Assembly (NCBI RefSeq): GCF_000472385.1
Contig: NZ_AWZU01000002.1
Span: 248,001 to 312,000 of the forward strand
Length of the DNA: 64,000 bases
Origin: Bradyrhizobium sp. ARR65
GTDB taxonomy: Bacteria > Pseudomonadota > Alphaproteobacteria > Rhizobiales > Xanthobacteraceae
Direction of reading: 5' to 3'
Part shown: piece by piece, positions 26,460 through 36,130 of the stretch
How positions within the stretch are numbered: position 1 is the first letter of the stretch
How the letters are laid out: every line of letters begins with the position of its first letter
Position numbers and translations under genes: made by a program
The notes under the pieces: model-generated
What the model was told of the DNA's origin: nothing
Databases searched by the model: none
Seen by the model: only the letters and a program-made list of their open reading frames with translations

Positions 26460-27260
26460 TCACGTCGCCGGCTGCATCGCGCCGGTTGCGACGTCGTCGT
26501 CGGTGGCTTGCGCGCCGCGCGTGCCGGTCTGCCAGATCGCGCATTTGCGCTCGATCCATTTGATGGCGGCATTGAACGCAACCGCCATGGCGAGCACCAG
26601 GAGCACGCCGGCAAAGACATGCGGGCTGTCGAGGATAGTGCGGTAGCGCGAGATCAAGTAGCCGATCCCGGCGGACGAGATCAGCATTTCCGAGACGACC
26701 ACGCCGACGATGACCAGCGCGCCACCGATGCGCAAGCCTGACAGCACGGTCGGGATCGCCGCCGGCAGCACAACGCGGACAAGCCGCTGGGTGAGCGTCG
26801 CACCCATGCTGCGGGCAGCGAGCAGGAGCTGCGGATCGATAGTCTGGATGCCCGCGGCGGTCGCGAGCATGGTCGGCAGAAAGCCGTATATGGAGGCGAA
26901 CGCGATCTTGGATTCCGAGCCGATGCCGAGCCACACCGTGAAGACGGGATAGAGGATGACCAACGGTACGGCGTAGAGGCTCGACACCATCGGCATGATC
27001 AGCACGCGCGGGCGCGGCAGGCTGCCGACCAGGGCGCCGAGCAGGATGCCGCCGCCGCAGGCGAACGCCATGGACACGCCGACCTCGTACAGCGTCACCA
27101 GCAGCGCCTGGCCATATTCGCCGGCTTCCGTGAAGCCCGCCTTCAGTGTCGATGATAACGAGGGCAGGAACAGTTCCGGCACGAGGCCGGTGCGCGGCAG
27201 GATTTCCCAGAGCGCAATCAGGGCGATGACGATCAGCCGGCGCAACGTGCTTGGCTTCAT
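26460..27260 (-). CDS. ABC transporter permease (SsuC/TauC type)
   Basis: 266-residue inner-membrane permease with about six helices. The BPD signature is at YGFLPTMLATAAGIQTID through ARSMGATLTQRLVRVVLPAAIP, the loop that contacts the ATPase; GLRIGGALVIVGVVVSEM follows. The C-terminal tail is short and polar. The second permease of the operon; together with the permease at 28053 it may form a heterodimeric channel served by a single ATPase. Closely packed between the ATPase gene (7 bp) and the deacetylase-like gene. Confidence 0.93.
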   Translation of the reverse strand: MKPSTLRRLIVIALIALWEILPRTGLVPELFLPSLSSTLKAGFTEAGEYGQALLVTLYEVGVSMAFACGGGILLGALVGSLPRPRVLIMPMVSSLYAVPLVILYPVFTVWLGIGSESKIAFASIYGFLPTMLATAAGIQTIDPQLLLAARSMGATLTQRLVRVVLPAAIPTVLSGLRIGGALVIVGVVVSEMLISSAGIGYLISRYRTILDSPHVFAGVLLVLAMAVAFNAAIKWIERKCAIWQTGTRGAQATDDDVATGAMQPAT

Positions 27261-27267
27261 GCGCGCC

Positions 27268-28074
27268 TCACGCCGATTTCCGGATGTGCCGCCAGATGCG
27301 GTCGCGTAAGCTGCTGAAGGCGTCTCCGCTCAGCATTTCATAGGTGCGCGGCCGCGGCAGCGGGATCTGCAACTGATCGACGATGCGTCCCGGGCGCGCC
27401 GACATCACCACCACCTCGTCGGCGAGGTAAACGGCTTCGGTGAGGCTGTGGGTGACGAACACGACGGTCTTGCCGGTGGCGGCCCAGATCCGCAGAAGCT
27501 CGTCGCCCATGGTCATCCGGGTCTGCTCGTCGAGCGCCGCGAACGGCTCGTCCATCAACAGCACAGGGGGATCCTGCACCAGGCCGCGCGCGATCGAGAC
27601 GCGCTGCTTCATGCCGCCCGACAGTTCTTGAGGATGACGCTTGCCGAAGCCCTCAAGGCCGACCAGCTTGAGCGCTTCCTCCGCCCTGGCGCGCCGCTCG
27701 GCCTTGGACACGCCCCGCAGCGCCAGCGGGAACTCGACATTGTCCTCGGCCGTGAGCCAGGGGAACAGGCTCGCTTCCTGGAACACCACGCCGACGCGGT
27801 CGGGGTCGGGTTGGGTGATCGGGGTGCCGTTGATCAGAATGGTGCCGGAGGTCGGCTGCCGCAGGCCGGCGAGCATCATCAACAGCGTCGACTTGCCGCA
27901 GCCGCTCGGCCCGACCAGCACGACAAAGCGCCCCGGCTTGATGTCGAGCGAAACCTGCGACAGTGCGAGTACGTCCTGGCCACGCGCCTTGTAGACCTGA
28001 CCGACGTCGTTGATCTGGATCGCGCCGGCGCGTGGCGGAGATCTCAGCGGCGTTACGTTCGCCAATGGCTGCAT
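27268..28074 (-). CDS. ABC transporter ATP-binding protein (SsuB/TauB type)
   Basis: 268 residues from the ATG at 28074, overlapping the upstream permease by 22 bases. Nucleotide-binding motifs are intact: Walker A GPSGCGKST, Q-loop VVFQEASLFPWLTAEDN, signature LSGGMKQR, Walker B VLLMDEPFAALDEQ, and switch His in VFVTHSLTEA. The SsuB/TauB/NrtD subgroup imports sulfonates, nitrate, nitriles and pyrimidine precursors. It powers both permeases of the operon. Confidence 0.95.
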   Translation of the reverse strand: MQPLANVTPLRSPPRAGAIQINDVGQVYKARGQDVLALSQVSLDIKPGRFVVLVGPSGCGKSTLLMMLAGLRQPTSGTILINGTPITQPDPDRVGVVFQEASLFPWLTAEDNVEFPLALRGVSKAERRARAEEALKLVGLEGFGKRHPQELSGGMKQRVSIARGLVQDPPVLLMDEPFAALDEQTRMTMGDELLRIWAATGKTVVFVTHSLTEAVYLADEVVVMSARPGRIVDQLQIPLPRPRTYEMLSGDAFSSLRDRIWRHIRKSA

Positions 28075-28814
28075 CGCGTTTCCACCCATCTGATCATTTC
28101 GTTGAAGGCAATAGCGATGACGGCGATCATCACCACGCCCGCCAGGAGCTGCTTCATCTGGAAATTTTCGCCCCAGGTGGCGATCTGGTGCCCGATGCCG
28201 TCGCGTGAGGCGTACATCTCCGCCAGGATGACACCGGTGAGATTGAAGATCATTGAGATGCGCAGCGCCTCGAGCAGCACCGGCAGCATGCTCGGCAGAT
28301 AGACGCGCCAGGCGGTCTGTATCGCTGTCGCGCCGTAGGAGCGGGCGACGGTAAGATATTCGACCTTGATCGACTCCACCGCCGTCGTTGTCGACATGAT
28401 GACGATGAAAATGGTGGAGAAAAAGCCGAAGCCGACCTTCTGCGAAAAGCCGACGCCGAACACCAGGATAAACATCGGCAGGAATATCGATTTTGGAATC
28501 GAGAAGGCGAAGAACAAAAGCGGCTTGGTCACATCCGCGAAATAGCGGTTTTCCGCGACCAGAAAGCCGATCAGGGCGCCCACGGGCACCGCGAGCGCGA
28601 ATGCGGCCAGCACCTCGGTTGCGGTGACCAGGAGATCGTTGCGGACGCTGGCGCGCCGCAAGAGATCGCAGAGCGTCGCCAGCGTGTCGGACGCAGAGGG
28701 TAAGAGCCGCGGATTGACGATGCCCATCCGCGACAGCACTTCCCACAGTGCAAACAGCGCAAGGACGATTGCGATCCGCGCCAGGGTGTTGGTCATGCGC
28801 TCCATCGCGTGCAT
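28053..28814 (-). CDS. ABC transporter permease (SsuC/TauC type)
   Basis: 253 residues; the start may be the ATG at 28814, 28805 or 28796. Helices include LARIAIVLALFALWEVLS (~11-28), VLAAFALAVPVGALIGFLVA (~68-87) and LLAGVVMIAVIAIAFNEMI (~220-238). The ATPase-coupling loop is TVARSYGATAIQTAWRVYLP. Differs clearly from the second permease of the operon, suggesting a heterodimer or two alternative transporters sharing one ATPase. Four bases downstream of the binding-protein gene. Confidence 0.93.
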   Translation of the reverse strand: MHAMERMTNTLARIAIVLALFALWEVLSRMGIVNPRLLPSASDTLATLCDLLRRASVRNDLLVTATEVLAAFALAVPVGALIGFLVAENRYFADVTKPLLFFAFSIPKSIFLPMFILVFGVGFSQKVGFGFFSTIFIVIMSTTTAVESIKVEYLTVARSYGATAIQTAWRVYLPSMLPVLLEALRISMIFNLTGVILAEMYASRDGIGHQIATWGENFQMKQLLAGVVMIAVIAIAFNEMIRWVETRCSHWRT

Positions 28815-28818
28815 CGTC

Positions 28819-29799
28819 TCACGGTTTGGTCGGGACCGGCTTGAACTGCGTGGAGATGACCTCCTCCGTCGGCACGATGTCCTTCAGCCCGCCGAACTTC
28901 GCGAGATCGAGCGAAAGCTGCACCGCCTCGACCACGTTGGGCGCCGCCATGTTGCCGTCGGTCTCCAGGTTCATGATGGTGTTGTCGTATTCCATCGCGG
29001 CGATCTCGGCTGGCATTTCGTAGAGCTCCGCAATCAGCTTGACCGTGACCTCGCGGTTGTTGCGCATGAACGCGACCGCGCCGTAAAGCGCATTCAGCGC
29101 CTTCTGCACCACCTCGGGCTTTGCTTGCGCGTATTTGTCGAGCACGATCCAGCCCGCGGTGAGGTTCGGCGGCACCTCCTTGGCATAGTCGAGAATGGTC
29201 TTGGCATCGCCCGATTTCAGAACCTGGAAGCTGAGCGGGGAATAGACCACCGCCGCATCGACATTGCCCGCCATCAGGTTCGGCACCAATCCCCCGCCGC
29301 CGACCGGCACGCGGGTGAAGTCGATCTTCTTGTCCTGGATGGTCCAGAGCGCGAGCAGGTCGGAGCCCGATCCGGCTGAGGTGATCCCGACCTTCCTGCC
29401 GTTCAGATCCTTCACGCCCAATGTCGATTTAGCCGGTACCATCAATTGCCAGCCGAAATTGCCCATTGCGGCGTTGGCCACGATCTTCGACATCACGCCT
29501 TTCTTGCGCCCGGCCGAGACCAGTGAGGGCGGATCGAGGATGATGTCGGCTGCGCCCGCTGCCATCGCCTCGAATGTCTCGGCCCCGCCGCGATAGATCG
29601 TGAGTTCCGCGCCGATGCCTTCCTTTTCGAACAGTTTTTGCCGCACCGCCGTTTCCGCGATCGTCGTCGGCCAATAGGTCTTGGTCGGCAGGCCGACCCG
29701 GATGGTCTCGGAAGAGGCGGCAGCCGGAAGCGCGAGCAGGACCAAGGCGAAAACAGAGTTGACAACAGAGGCGAGGCCGTGACGGCGGCTGATGTGCAT
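28819..29799 (-). CDS. ABC transporter substrate-binding protein (NMT1/THI5/SsuA-like)
   Basis: 326 residues with a Sec signal (VVNSVFALVLLALPAAASS, cleavage near residue 30). The mature part resembles NrtA/SsuA/ThiY receptors: RVGLPTKTYWPTTIAETAVR at the start, YRGGAETFEAMAAGAADIIL, and AGSGSDLLALWTIQDKK. It captures the substrate in the periplasm. Follows the GntR gene by 59 bp and probably begins the transport part of the operon. Substrate not deducible. Confidence 0.92.
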   Translation of the reverse strand: MHISRRHGLASVVNSVFALVLLALPAAASSETIRVGLPTKTYWPTTIAETAVRQKLFEKEGIGAELTIYRGGAETFEAMAAGAADIILDPPSLVSAGRKKGVMSKIVANAAMGNFGWQLMVPAKSTLGVKDLNGRKVGITSAGSGSDLLALWTIQDKKIDFTRVPVGGGGLVPNLMAGNVDAAVVYSPLSFQVLKSGDAKTILDYAKEVPPNLTAGWIVLDKYAQAKPEVVQKALNALYGAVAFMRNNREVTVKLIAELYEMPAEIAAMEYDNTIMNLETDGNMAAPNVVEAVQLSLDLAKFGGLKDIVPTEEVISTQFKPVPTKP

Positions 29800-29858
29800 T
29801 CGATGTTCCTCCCGATGACTGGTTTTGTTGTTCTGGTGCTGGAATCGTGCGCGGCGCG

Positions 29859-30587
29859 TCAGGTCTTGCCGCTCACCTCCGCGATGCGCGGCGCGCCGAG
29901 TTCGACGAATTCCATGGTGACGGAAAAGTGCCGTGCGAGCGCGGCGACCGCGGCATCCACATCGCGCTTGCGCACGGCATCCACGATTGCGGCATGCTCG
30001 GCTTCGACGTCACGTGGCTTGTCGGCCTGACGGCGCAGCGCCAGGCGGCGATAGCGTTCGCTCTGCTCGTGCAGCACGTCGCGAAAACCGAGCAGCCACT
30101 GCGAGCCACAGGCGTTGACCAGCGCGCGATGAAAGACGCGGTGGCGGACGACCCATTCTTCGTAGTGAACGCCGGGGTCATCAGGATAGCGATAGGGCAC
30201 GGCCTTCAGGGCTTCCCAGGCGGCTTCCACCGCGTTGAGCCAGCACGCATCGCCGCGCTCGATCGAGCGGCGCAAGGCGAGGCCTTCGATGTCGATCCGG
30301 GTCTGCGTGACGTCGGCGAGGTCGGCCAGCGACACCGGGCTCACGCGAAAGCCGCGCTGGTCCGAGGCCTGCACCAGCCCATCCGCCACCAGCCGCGACA
30401 GTGCCTCGCGCACGGCGGCGAGGCTGACGGAGAATTGCTTGGCAAGGCCCGCGATATGCAGCTTTTGGCCCGGCAGCAGCCGCGTGGCGAGAATGTCCGC
30501 CCGCAGCCGTTCCTGAACGGCCGAGGTCAGGCTGCGCGGGCGTTCTTCGGTGCCGCCCCCTCCAAAACTCAGTCCGACGCTCTCCAT
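29859..30587 (-). CDS. GntR-family regulator with FCD domain
   Basis: 242 residues from the ATG at 30587; an upstream start at 30611 is possible. Winged helix-turn-helix ERLRADILATRLLPGQKLHI and KQFSVSLAAVREALSRLVAD (residues ~20-75), then an all-helical FCD effector domain with HYEEWVVRHRVFHRAL and a metal-site-like HAAIVDAVRKRD. FadR/VanR-type regulators bind carboxylic acids and repress catabolic operons. First gene of the leftward ABC operon and divergent from the GMC oxidoreductase; a palindrome lies in the gap. Confidence 0.92.
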   Translation of the reverse strand: MESVGLSFGGGGTEERPRSLTSAVQERLRADILATRLLPGQKLHIAGLAKQFSVSLAAVREALSRLVADGLVQASDQRGFRVSPVSLADLADVTQTRIDIEGLALRRSIERGDACWLNAVEAAWEALKAVPYRYPDDPGVHYEEWVVRHRVFHRALVNACGSQWLLGFRDVLHEQSERYRRLALRRQADKPRDVEAEHAAIVDAVRKRDVDAAVAALARHFSVTMEFVELGAPRIAEVSGKT

Positions 30588-30620
30588 CCCGCCAGAATGA
30601 CAACACGACAAGCGATCGTC

Positions 30621-30637
30621 AATCGAAAATCGATTTT
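30621..30637. promoter_or_regulatory. Palindrome between gntR and the GMC oxidoreductase, candidate GntR operator
   Basis: Two overlapping dyads occur: AATCGA-AAA-TCGATT at 30621-30635 and the perfect 12-mer AAAATCGATTTT at 30626-30637. The site is 34-50 bp upstream of the gntR start, about 100 bp upstream of the GMC gene, and AT-rich against the background, as expected for an operator over divergent promoters. Confidence 0.4.
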
Positions 30638-30733
30638 TTTCAGCAGCGGCGCCCGTTTGCAGCTACCAAATGTCTCTGGGCTTGGGCTAAACCGCTGACA
30701 GCGCGCGAGGGTGCGCGCCATCAAGCCGGGTTG

Positions 30734-32374
30734 ATGAGAAACATGAATAGTGAAGCACGATCCCGCGGGAGCGAAGCCACCTCTGAATTCGACTACATCA
30801 TCGTTGGCGCGGGCTCAGCCGGTTGCGTGCTCGCCAACCGGCTCTCGGCCGACGGCAAGCACTCGGTGCTCCTGCTGGAGGCCGGGCCGAAAGACAAGAA
30901 CATCTGGATCCACGTGCCGCTCGGTTACGGCAAGCTGTTCAAGGAAAGGACCGTCAACTGGATGTACCAGACCGAGCCCGAGCCGGGGCTCGGCGGCCGG
31001 CAGGTGTTCCAGCCGCGCGGCAAGGTGCTGGGCGGATCGAGCTCGATCAACGGCCTGCTTTATGTGCGCGGCCAGCACGAGGATTACGATCGCTGGCGCC
31101 AGCTTGGCAACACCGGCTGGGGCTTCGACGACCTGCTGCCCTATTTCAAAAAGGCCGAGAACCAGTGCCGCGGCGCCGATCAGTATCACGGCGCGGCCGG
31201 GCCGCTGCCGGTCTCGGATTGGCGCCACGCCGATCCGCTCTCGGAGGCCTTTGTCAAAGCCGCTGTCGAAGCCGGTATTCCCTATAATCCCGATTTCAAC
31301 GGCGCGACCCAGGAAGGCGCGGGATTTTTTCAGACCACCACACGGAAGGGCCGGCGCGCCAGCACGGCGGTTGCGTACCTACGCCCCGCGCTGCACCGAG
31401 GCAATCTGCGCGTCGAGACCTCGGCGCTGGGCCAGCGCGTGCTGTTTGATGGCCGCCGCGCGGTCGGCGTGGAATACCGGCAAGAGGGTATCGTGCGCAC
31501 GGCACGGGCGCGCAAGGAGGTCGTGCTCTCCGGAGGCGCCTATAATTCGCCGCAGCTCCTGCAGCTCTCGGGCGTCGGACCTGCGCAATTGCTGAAGCGG
31601 CACGGCATCGACGTCGTACTCGATGCGCCCGGGGTCGGCAACGATCTGCAGGACCATCTGCAGGTACGGCTGGTGACGCGCTGCGCACAGCGAATCACGC
31701 TCAACGACATCGTCAATCATCCGCTGCGCCGTATCTGGGCCGGCGTGCATTATGGGCTCTTGCGCAAGGGCGCGCTGACGATTGCCGCGGGCACTTCCGG
31801 TGCGTTCTTCAAGACCAGTCCGCGCCTGGCGACGCCGGATATTCAGATCCACTTCATCCCATTCTCGACCGACAAGATGGGCGAGAAGCTGCATTCCTTC
31901 TCCGGCTTCACCGCCTCGGTGTGCCAGTTGCGCCCCGAGAGCCGCGGCTCGCTTCGCATCAAGAGCGCCGACCCGACCGCGCCGCCGGAAATCCGCATCA
32001 ATTACCTGGCAACCGAGACCGATCGCCGCGCGTTCATCGACGGCATCAGGATTTTGCGAAAAATCCTGGCGGCGCCCGCGCTAAAGTCGTACTGCGCGGG
32101 TGAAGTGTATCCGGGACCGAATGTTACGAGCGACGATGATCTGCTGGAGTTTTGCCGGCAGACGGGCTCGACGGTCTATCATCCGACCTCGACCTGCCGG
32201 ATGGGCAATGATCCGCTCGCGGTGGTCGACCAGCGCCTGCGCCTGCGCGGCATCGAGGGCTTGCGGGTGGTCGATGCCTCGATCATGCCGGACCTTGTGT
32301 CCGGCAATACCAATGCGCCGGTGATCATGATTGCGGAGAAGGCCTCCGATATGATCTTGCAAGATGGGCGATGA
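30734..32374 (+). CDS. GMC-family FAD oxidoreductase (choline/alcohol dehydrogenase-like)
   Basis: About 546 residues; the ATG at 30743 is an alternative start. FAD fold YIIVGAGSAGCVLANRL (~20), GMC signature 1 in GRQVFQPRGKVLGGSSSING, signature 2 in GAYNSPQLLQLSGVGP, and the C-terminal active-site stretch with PTSTCRMG and SGNTNAPVIMIAEKASDMI. The His of PTSTCRMG-type motifs is in YHPTSTCRMG. Oxidises an alcohol to an aldehyde, substrate unknown. It diverges from the GntR-led operon and overlaps the start of hemC by 11 bases. Confidence 0.92.
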   Translation: MRNMNSEARSRGSEATSEFDYIIVGAGSAGCVLANRLSADGKHSVLLLEAGPKDKNIWIHVPLGYGKLFKERTVNWMYQTEPEPGLGGRQVFQPRGKVLGGSSSINGLLYVRGQHEDYDRWRQLGNTGWGFDDLLPYFKKAENQCRGADQYHGAAGPLPVSDWRHADPLSEAFVKAAVEAGIPYNPDFNGATQEGAGFFQTTTRKGRRASTAVAYLRPALHRGNLRVETSALGQRVLFDGRRAVGVEYRQEGIVRTARARKEVVLSGGAYNSPQLLQLSGVGPAQLLKRHGIDVVLDAPGVGNDLQDHLQVRLVTRCAQRITLNDIVNHPLRRIWAGVHYGLLRKGALTIAAGTSGAFFKTSPRLATPDIQIHFIPFSTDKMGEKLHSFSGFTASVCQLRPESRGSLRIKSADPTAPPEIRINYLATETDRRAFIDGIRILRKILAAPALKSYCAGEVYPGPNVTSDDDLLEFCRQTGSTVYHPTSTCRMGNDPLAVVDQRLRLRGIEGLRVVDASIMPDLVSGNTNAPVIMIAEKASDMILQDGR

Positions 32375-33371
32375 CGCGGGAGCGCTTGTAGTGGATGGTC
32401 GTTTGCGGATCGGGACGCGAAAGAGCGCAATGGCGCTGGCCCAGACGGAGGAGATCGCGCGCCGGCTGACCGCATCCATGCCCGGCCTTGAGGTCGAAGT
32501 GGTCAAGTTCGACACCACCGGCGACATCGACCAGACCAGCAAGCTGTTGCCGCATGGCGGCAAGGGTGGTGCCTTCGTGGCGCAGATTCGCGCCGCCGTG
32601 CTGAAGGGCGAACTGCAGGCGGCGATGCACTCGCTCAAGGACATGCCGGGCAATGAGGACACGCCGGGGCTGGTGATTGGCGCGACCCTGTCGCGCGATC
32701 CGCCGGGGGACGTGCTGGTGCTGCGTCCTGGCCTGTCGGTCGAGAAGCTGCAGCGCTCGCGCGGCAAAGGCCTTAAACTCGGTACCAACGCGGTGCGGCG
32801 CGCGGCCTACGCGCGGCGGCTATTTCCGGATGTCGAGGTGATCCATTTTCGCGGCGCGGCCGATACCCGCATACGCAAGCTGGATCAGGGCGAGAGGCAG
32901 CGTCTGCCCGATGGCGGCGCGGTGGGGCCTGCGGATGCCCTGATCATGGCGCGCTCCGGGCTGGAGCGCGTCGGTCTCGCCCATCGCATCGCATACGAAT
33001 TTGCCGCCGCCGAGATGCTGCCCGCGGTTGGGCAAGGGATCGTTGCCGTGGAGTGCGCGGCCGCGGACTGGCGGACGCGCGAACTGCTCTCCAGCATCGA
33101 CGACGCCGACGCGCGCGCCTGCGCCGACGCCGAACGCGAGGTGCTGTGGGTGCTCAACGGTCACTGCAATTCGCCGATCGCGGGATTTGCAGAGATCAAG
33201 GCTGCGGAGATGTTGCTGCGCGCGTCGGTGCTGGATTTGGGCGGCGGTGTCATTATTGAAGCATCGCGCACCGGTCTCGCCAGCCGCCCGCGCGAATTAG
33301 GTCGCGCGGTGGCGTTCGATCTCCTGGCGAAAGGTGCTGCCGAGATCATCGAGCGCAGCAGGCCAAGGTAA
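32364..33371 (+). CDS. hemC: Hydroxymethylbilane synthase, divergent HemC
   Basis: 335 residues. HemC polymerises four porphobilinogens into hydroxymethylbilane in tetrapyrrole synthesis. The dipyrromethane-attachment Cys268 (LNGHCNSPIAG), catalytic Asp93 (HSLKDMP), R-x-S in RIGTRKSAMALAQ, and arginines of VRRAA and FRGAADTRIRKL are kept. The usual GTSSLRR and RGNVDTRL read GTNAVRR and RGAADTRI, and IGTRGSPLA reads IGTRKSAMA, so it is a divergent form. The start overlaps the GMC gene by 11 bases, giving an odd pairing. It may be a second hemC paralogue; whether a standard copy exists elsewhere cannot be seen here. Confidence 0.88.
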   Translation: MGDDAGALVVDGRLRIGTRKSAMALAQTEEIARRLTASMPGLEVEVVKFDTTGDIDQTSKLLPHGGKGGAFVAQIRAAVLKGELQAAMHSLKDMPGNEDTPGLVIGATLSRDPPGDVLVLRPGLSVEKLQRSRGKGLKLGTNAVRRAAYARRLFPDVEVIHFRGAADTRIRKLDQGERQRLPDGGAVGPADALIMARSGLERVGLAHRIAYEFAAAEMLPAVGQGIVAVECAAADWRTRELLSSIDDADARACADAEREVLWVLNGHCNSPIAGFAEIKAAEMLLRASVLDLGGGVIIEASRTGLASRPRELGRAVAFDLLAKGAAEIIERSRPR

Positions 33372-33402
33372 GGCTTAGGGTCGATCGGTTGGACAAACTC
33401 CA

Positions 33403-33506
33403 CCGTCATCATCCGCAAAAGCGGATGATCCAGTACGCTGCGGCCTTTCGCTTTTACTATTGACGTCGGTGGTTACTGGGTTTCCCGTCTGCGCGGGGCA
33501 TGATGC
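33403..33506. repeat. Palindromic intergenic repeat, CGTCATCATCCGC type
   Basis: Between the convergent hemC and hemE genes. Begins CGTCATCATCCGC-AAAA-GCGGATGATCCAGTACGC, a hairpin followed by a conserved tail, and ends near GGGGCATGATGCC. A diverged copy with the same layout lies at 46518-46620. Resembles the BIME-like elements common in Bradyrhizobium intergenic regions. Confidence 0.6.
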
Positions 33507-33516
33507 CTACGGCTGC

Positions 33517-34947
<1,431 letters not shown>

Positions 34948-34981
34948 CCCTTAACCGTTAGCCCTTGAGGGCGGCAGGCAA

Positions 34982-35194
34982 TCAGTAATGCGGCGGCGGC
35001 TCGTTGGTTGGTCGTGGCAGGCCGGCCTCCGCCTCCAGCAAACGCTCGTTCAAATGCGCGATCTTGCGCTTGAGCGCGTCGATTTCCCGCCACTGGGTGG
35101 TGACCGTTTCGTTCAGTGTCTCGATCGTGGCGTCCTGGAACATCAGGCGCGCCTCGAGCGCATCGATGCGGTTTTCCAATGAGAGGTCACTCAT
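34982..35194 (-). CDS. slyX: SlyX family protein
   Basis: 70 residues from the ATG at 35194 (MSDLSLENRIDALEARLMFQ). A single heptad-patterned coiled coil through TIETLNETVTTQWREIDALK and RKIAHLNERLLEAE, ending in a proline-rich tail with PPPHY, the SlyX hallmark. Function unknown. Its start overlaps the end of trhO by eight bases, so the two are probably co-transcribed. Confidence 0.9.
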   Translation of the reverse strand: MSDLSLENRIDALEARLMFQDATIETLNETVTTQWREIDALKRKIAHLNERLLEAEAGLPRPTNEPPPHY

Positions 35195-35939
35195 TGACAC
35201 CTCGTTCGCGTGAACGTTCCTTGAGGCCATGGCCGAGTGCGACGCGCTCGTCGAACACAAAACACTCGCCACGCCAGCGGCTTTCGGCCTCACTCACGTC
35301 CTCCAGATATTTGAGGATGCCGCCCTTGAGATGATAGACCTCGCGAAAGCCGCGCGCCAAGAGATGGCTGCTCGCCTTTTCGCAGCGGATGCCGCCGGTG
35401 CAGAACATCGCGATCTTGCGATGCTTTTCGGGATCGAGCTTTTGGGCGACAAATTCCTTGAATTCTCCGAAGCTCGCGATTTGGGGATCGACCGCACCTT
35501 CGAAGGTGCCCATTGCGACCTCGAACGCGTTGCGCGTGTCGATCACGAGCGTGTCTTCGCTTGCGATCAGCGCATTCCATTCGGACGGGTCGACATAGAT
35601 CCCGACCTGGCGGTTCGGATCGGCCGCCGCATCGCCGAGCGTAACGATCTCCTTCTTCAGCCGGATCTTGAGGCGTCCGAACGGCATCGCTCGTGCCCTG
35701 GAGAATTTCAGCTCGAGGCGATCGAGGCGGCCGCCGAACAGCGCACCGCCTCGTAGTTCAGTCACGAGTGCGTCAATACCATGGTCCGGACCCGCGAGCG
35801 TGCCGTTGATGCCTTCTTCCGCCAGCAGCATGCTGCCTTTCAGTGCAAGTCCTGCGCAGATCATGCGCAGCGGTTCGCGCAACGCGCGAAAATCGGGCAA
35901 CGACGTGAACTGATAGAACGCAGCGACCTTGTAGGACAT
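35187..35939 (-). CDS. trhO: tRNA uridine-34 hydroxylase (rhodanese-like, YceA/TrhO)
   Basis: 250 residues from the ATG at 35939 (MSYKVAAFYQFTSLPDFRAL). Oxygen-dependent hydroxylation of uridine 34 in tRNA. An N-terminal domain precedes a rhodanese fold (~125-220) with the active-site cysteines in MFCTGGIRCEKAS and DTRNAFEVAMGTF before it; HLKGGILKYLED closes the rhodanese part. Length is usual for alphaproteobacterial TrhO. Overlaps slyX. Confidence 0.92.
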   Translation of the reverse strand: MSYKVAAFYQFTSLPDFRALREPLRMICAGLALKGSMLLAEEGINGTLAGPDHGIDALVTELRGGALFGGRLDRLELKFSRARAMPFGRLKIRLKKEIVTLGDAAADPNRQVGIYVDPSEWNALIASEDTLVIDTRNAFEVAMGTFEGAVDPQIASFGEFKEFVAQKLDPEKHRKIAMFCTGGIRCEKASSHLLARGFREVYHLKGGILKYLEDVSEAESRWRGECFVFDERVALGHGLKERSRERGVNE

Positions 35940-36130
35940 CTCGTGAGCACGGGGGCAGATATGGAGCAGAGATGAGCGCGGTTTAGCAGGGGTCAAAGGC
36001 CCGCTCAATGAACCCGGCTCCGCGACCGACATGGCATCCATTCGCTGGCATACCAGCCATTGCAGAAGACTATATGAATGTGTCATGAAAGCGCGGTTCC
36101 GCCGCCAAGTCGCCGGAAAACAACGCTAAA

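Noticed and set aside
32364..33371. hemC as a pseudogene
   Set aside because: Frame is full length, and Asp93, Cys268 and the substrate-binding arginines are present, so it is treated as a divergent functional gene.
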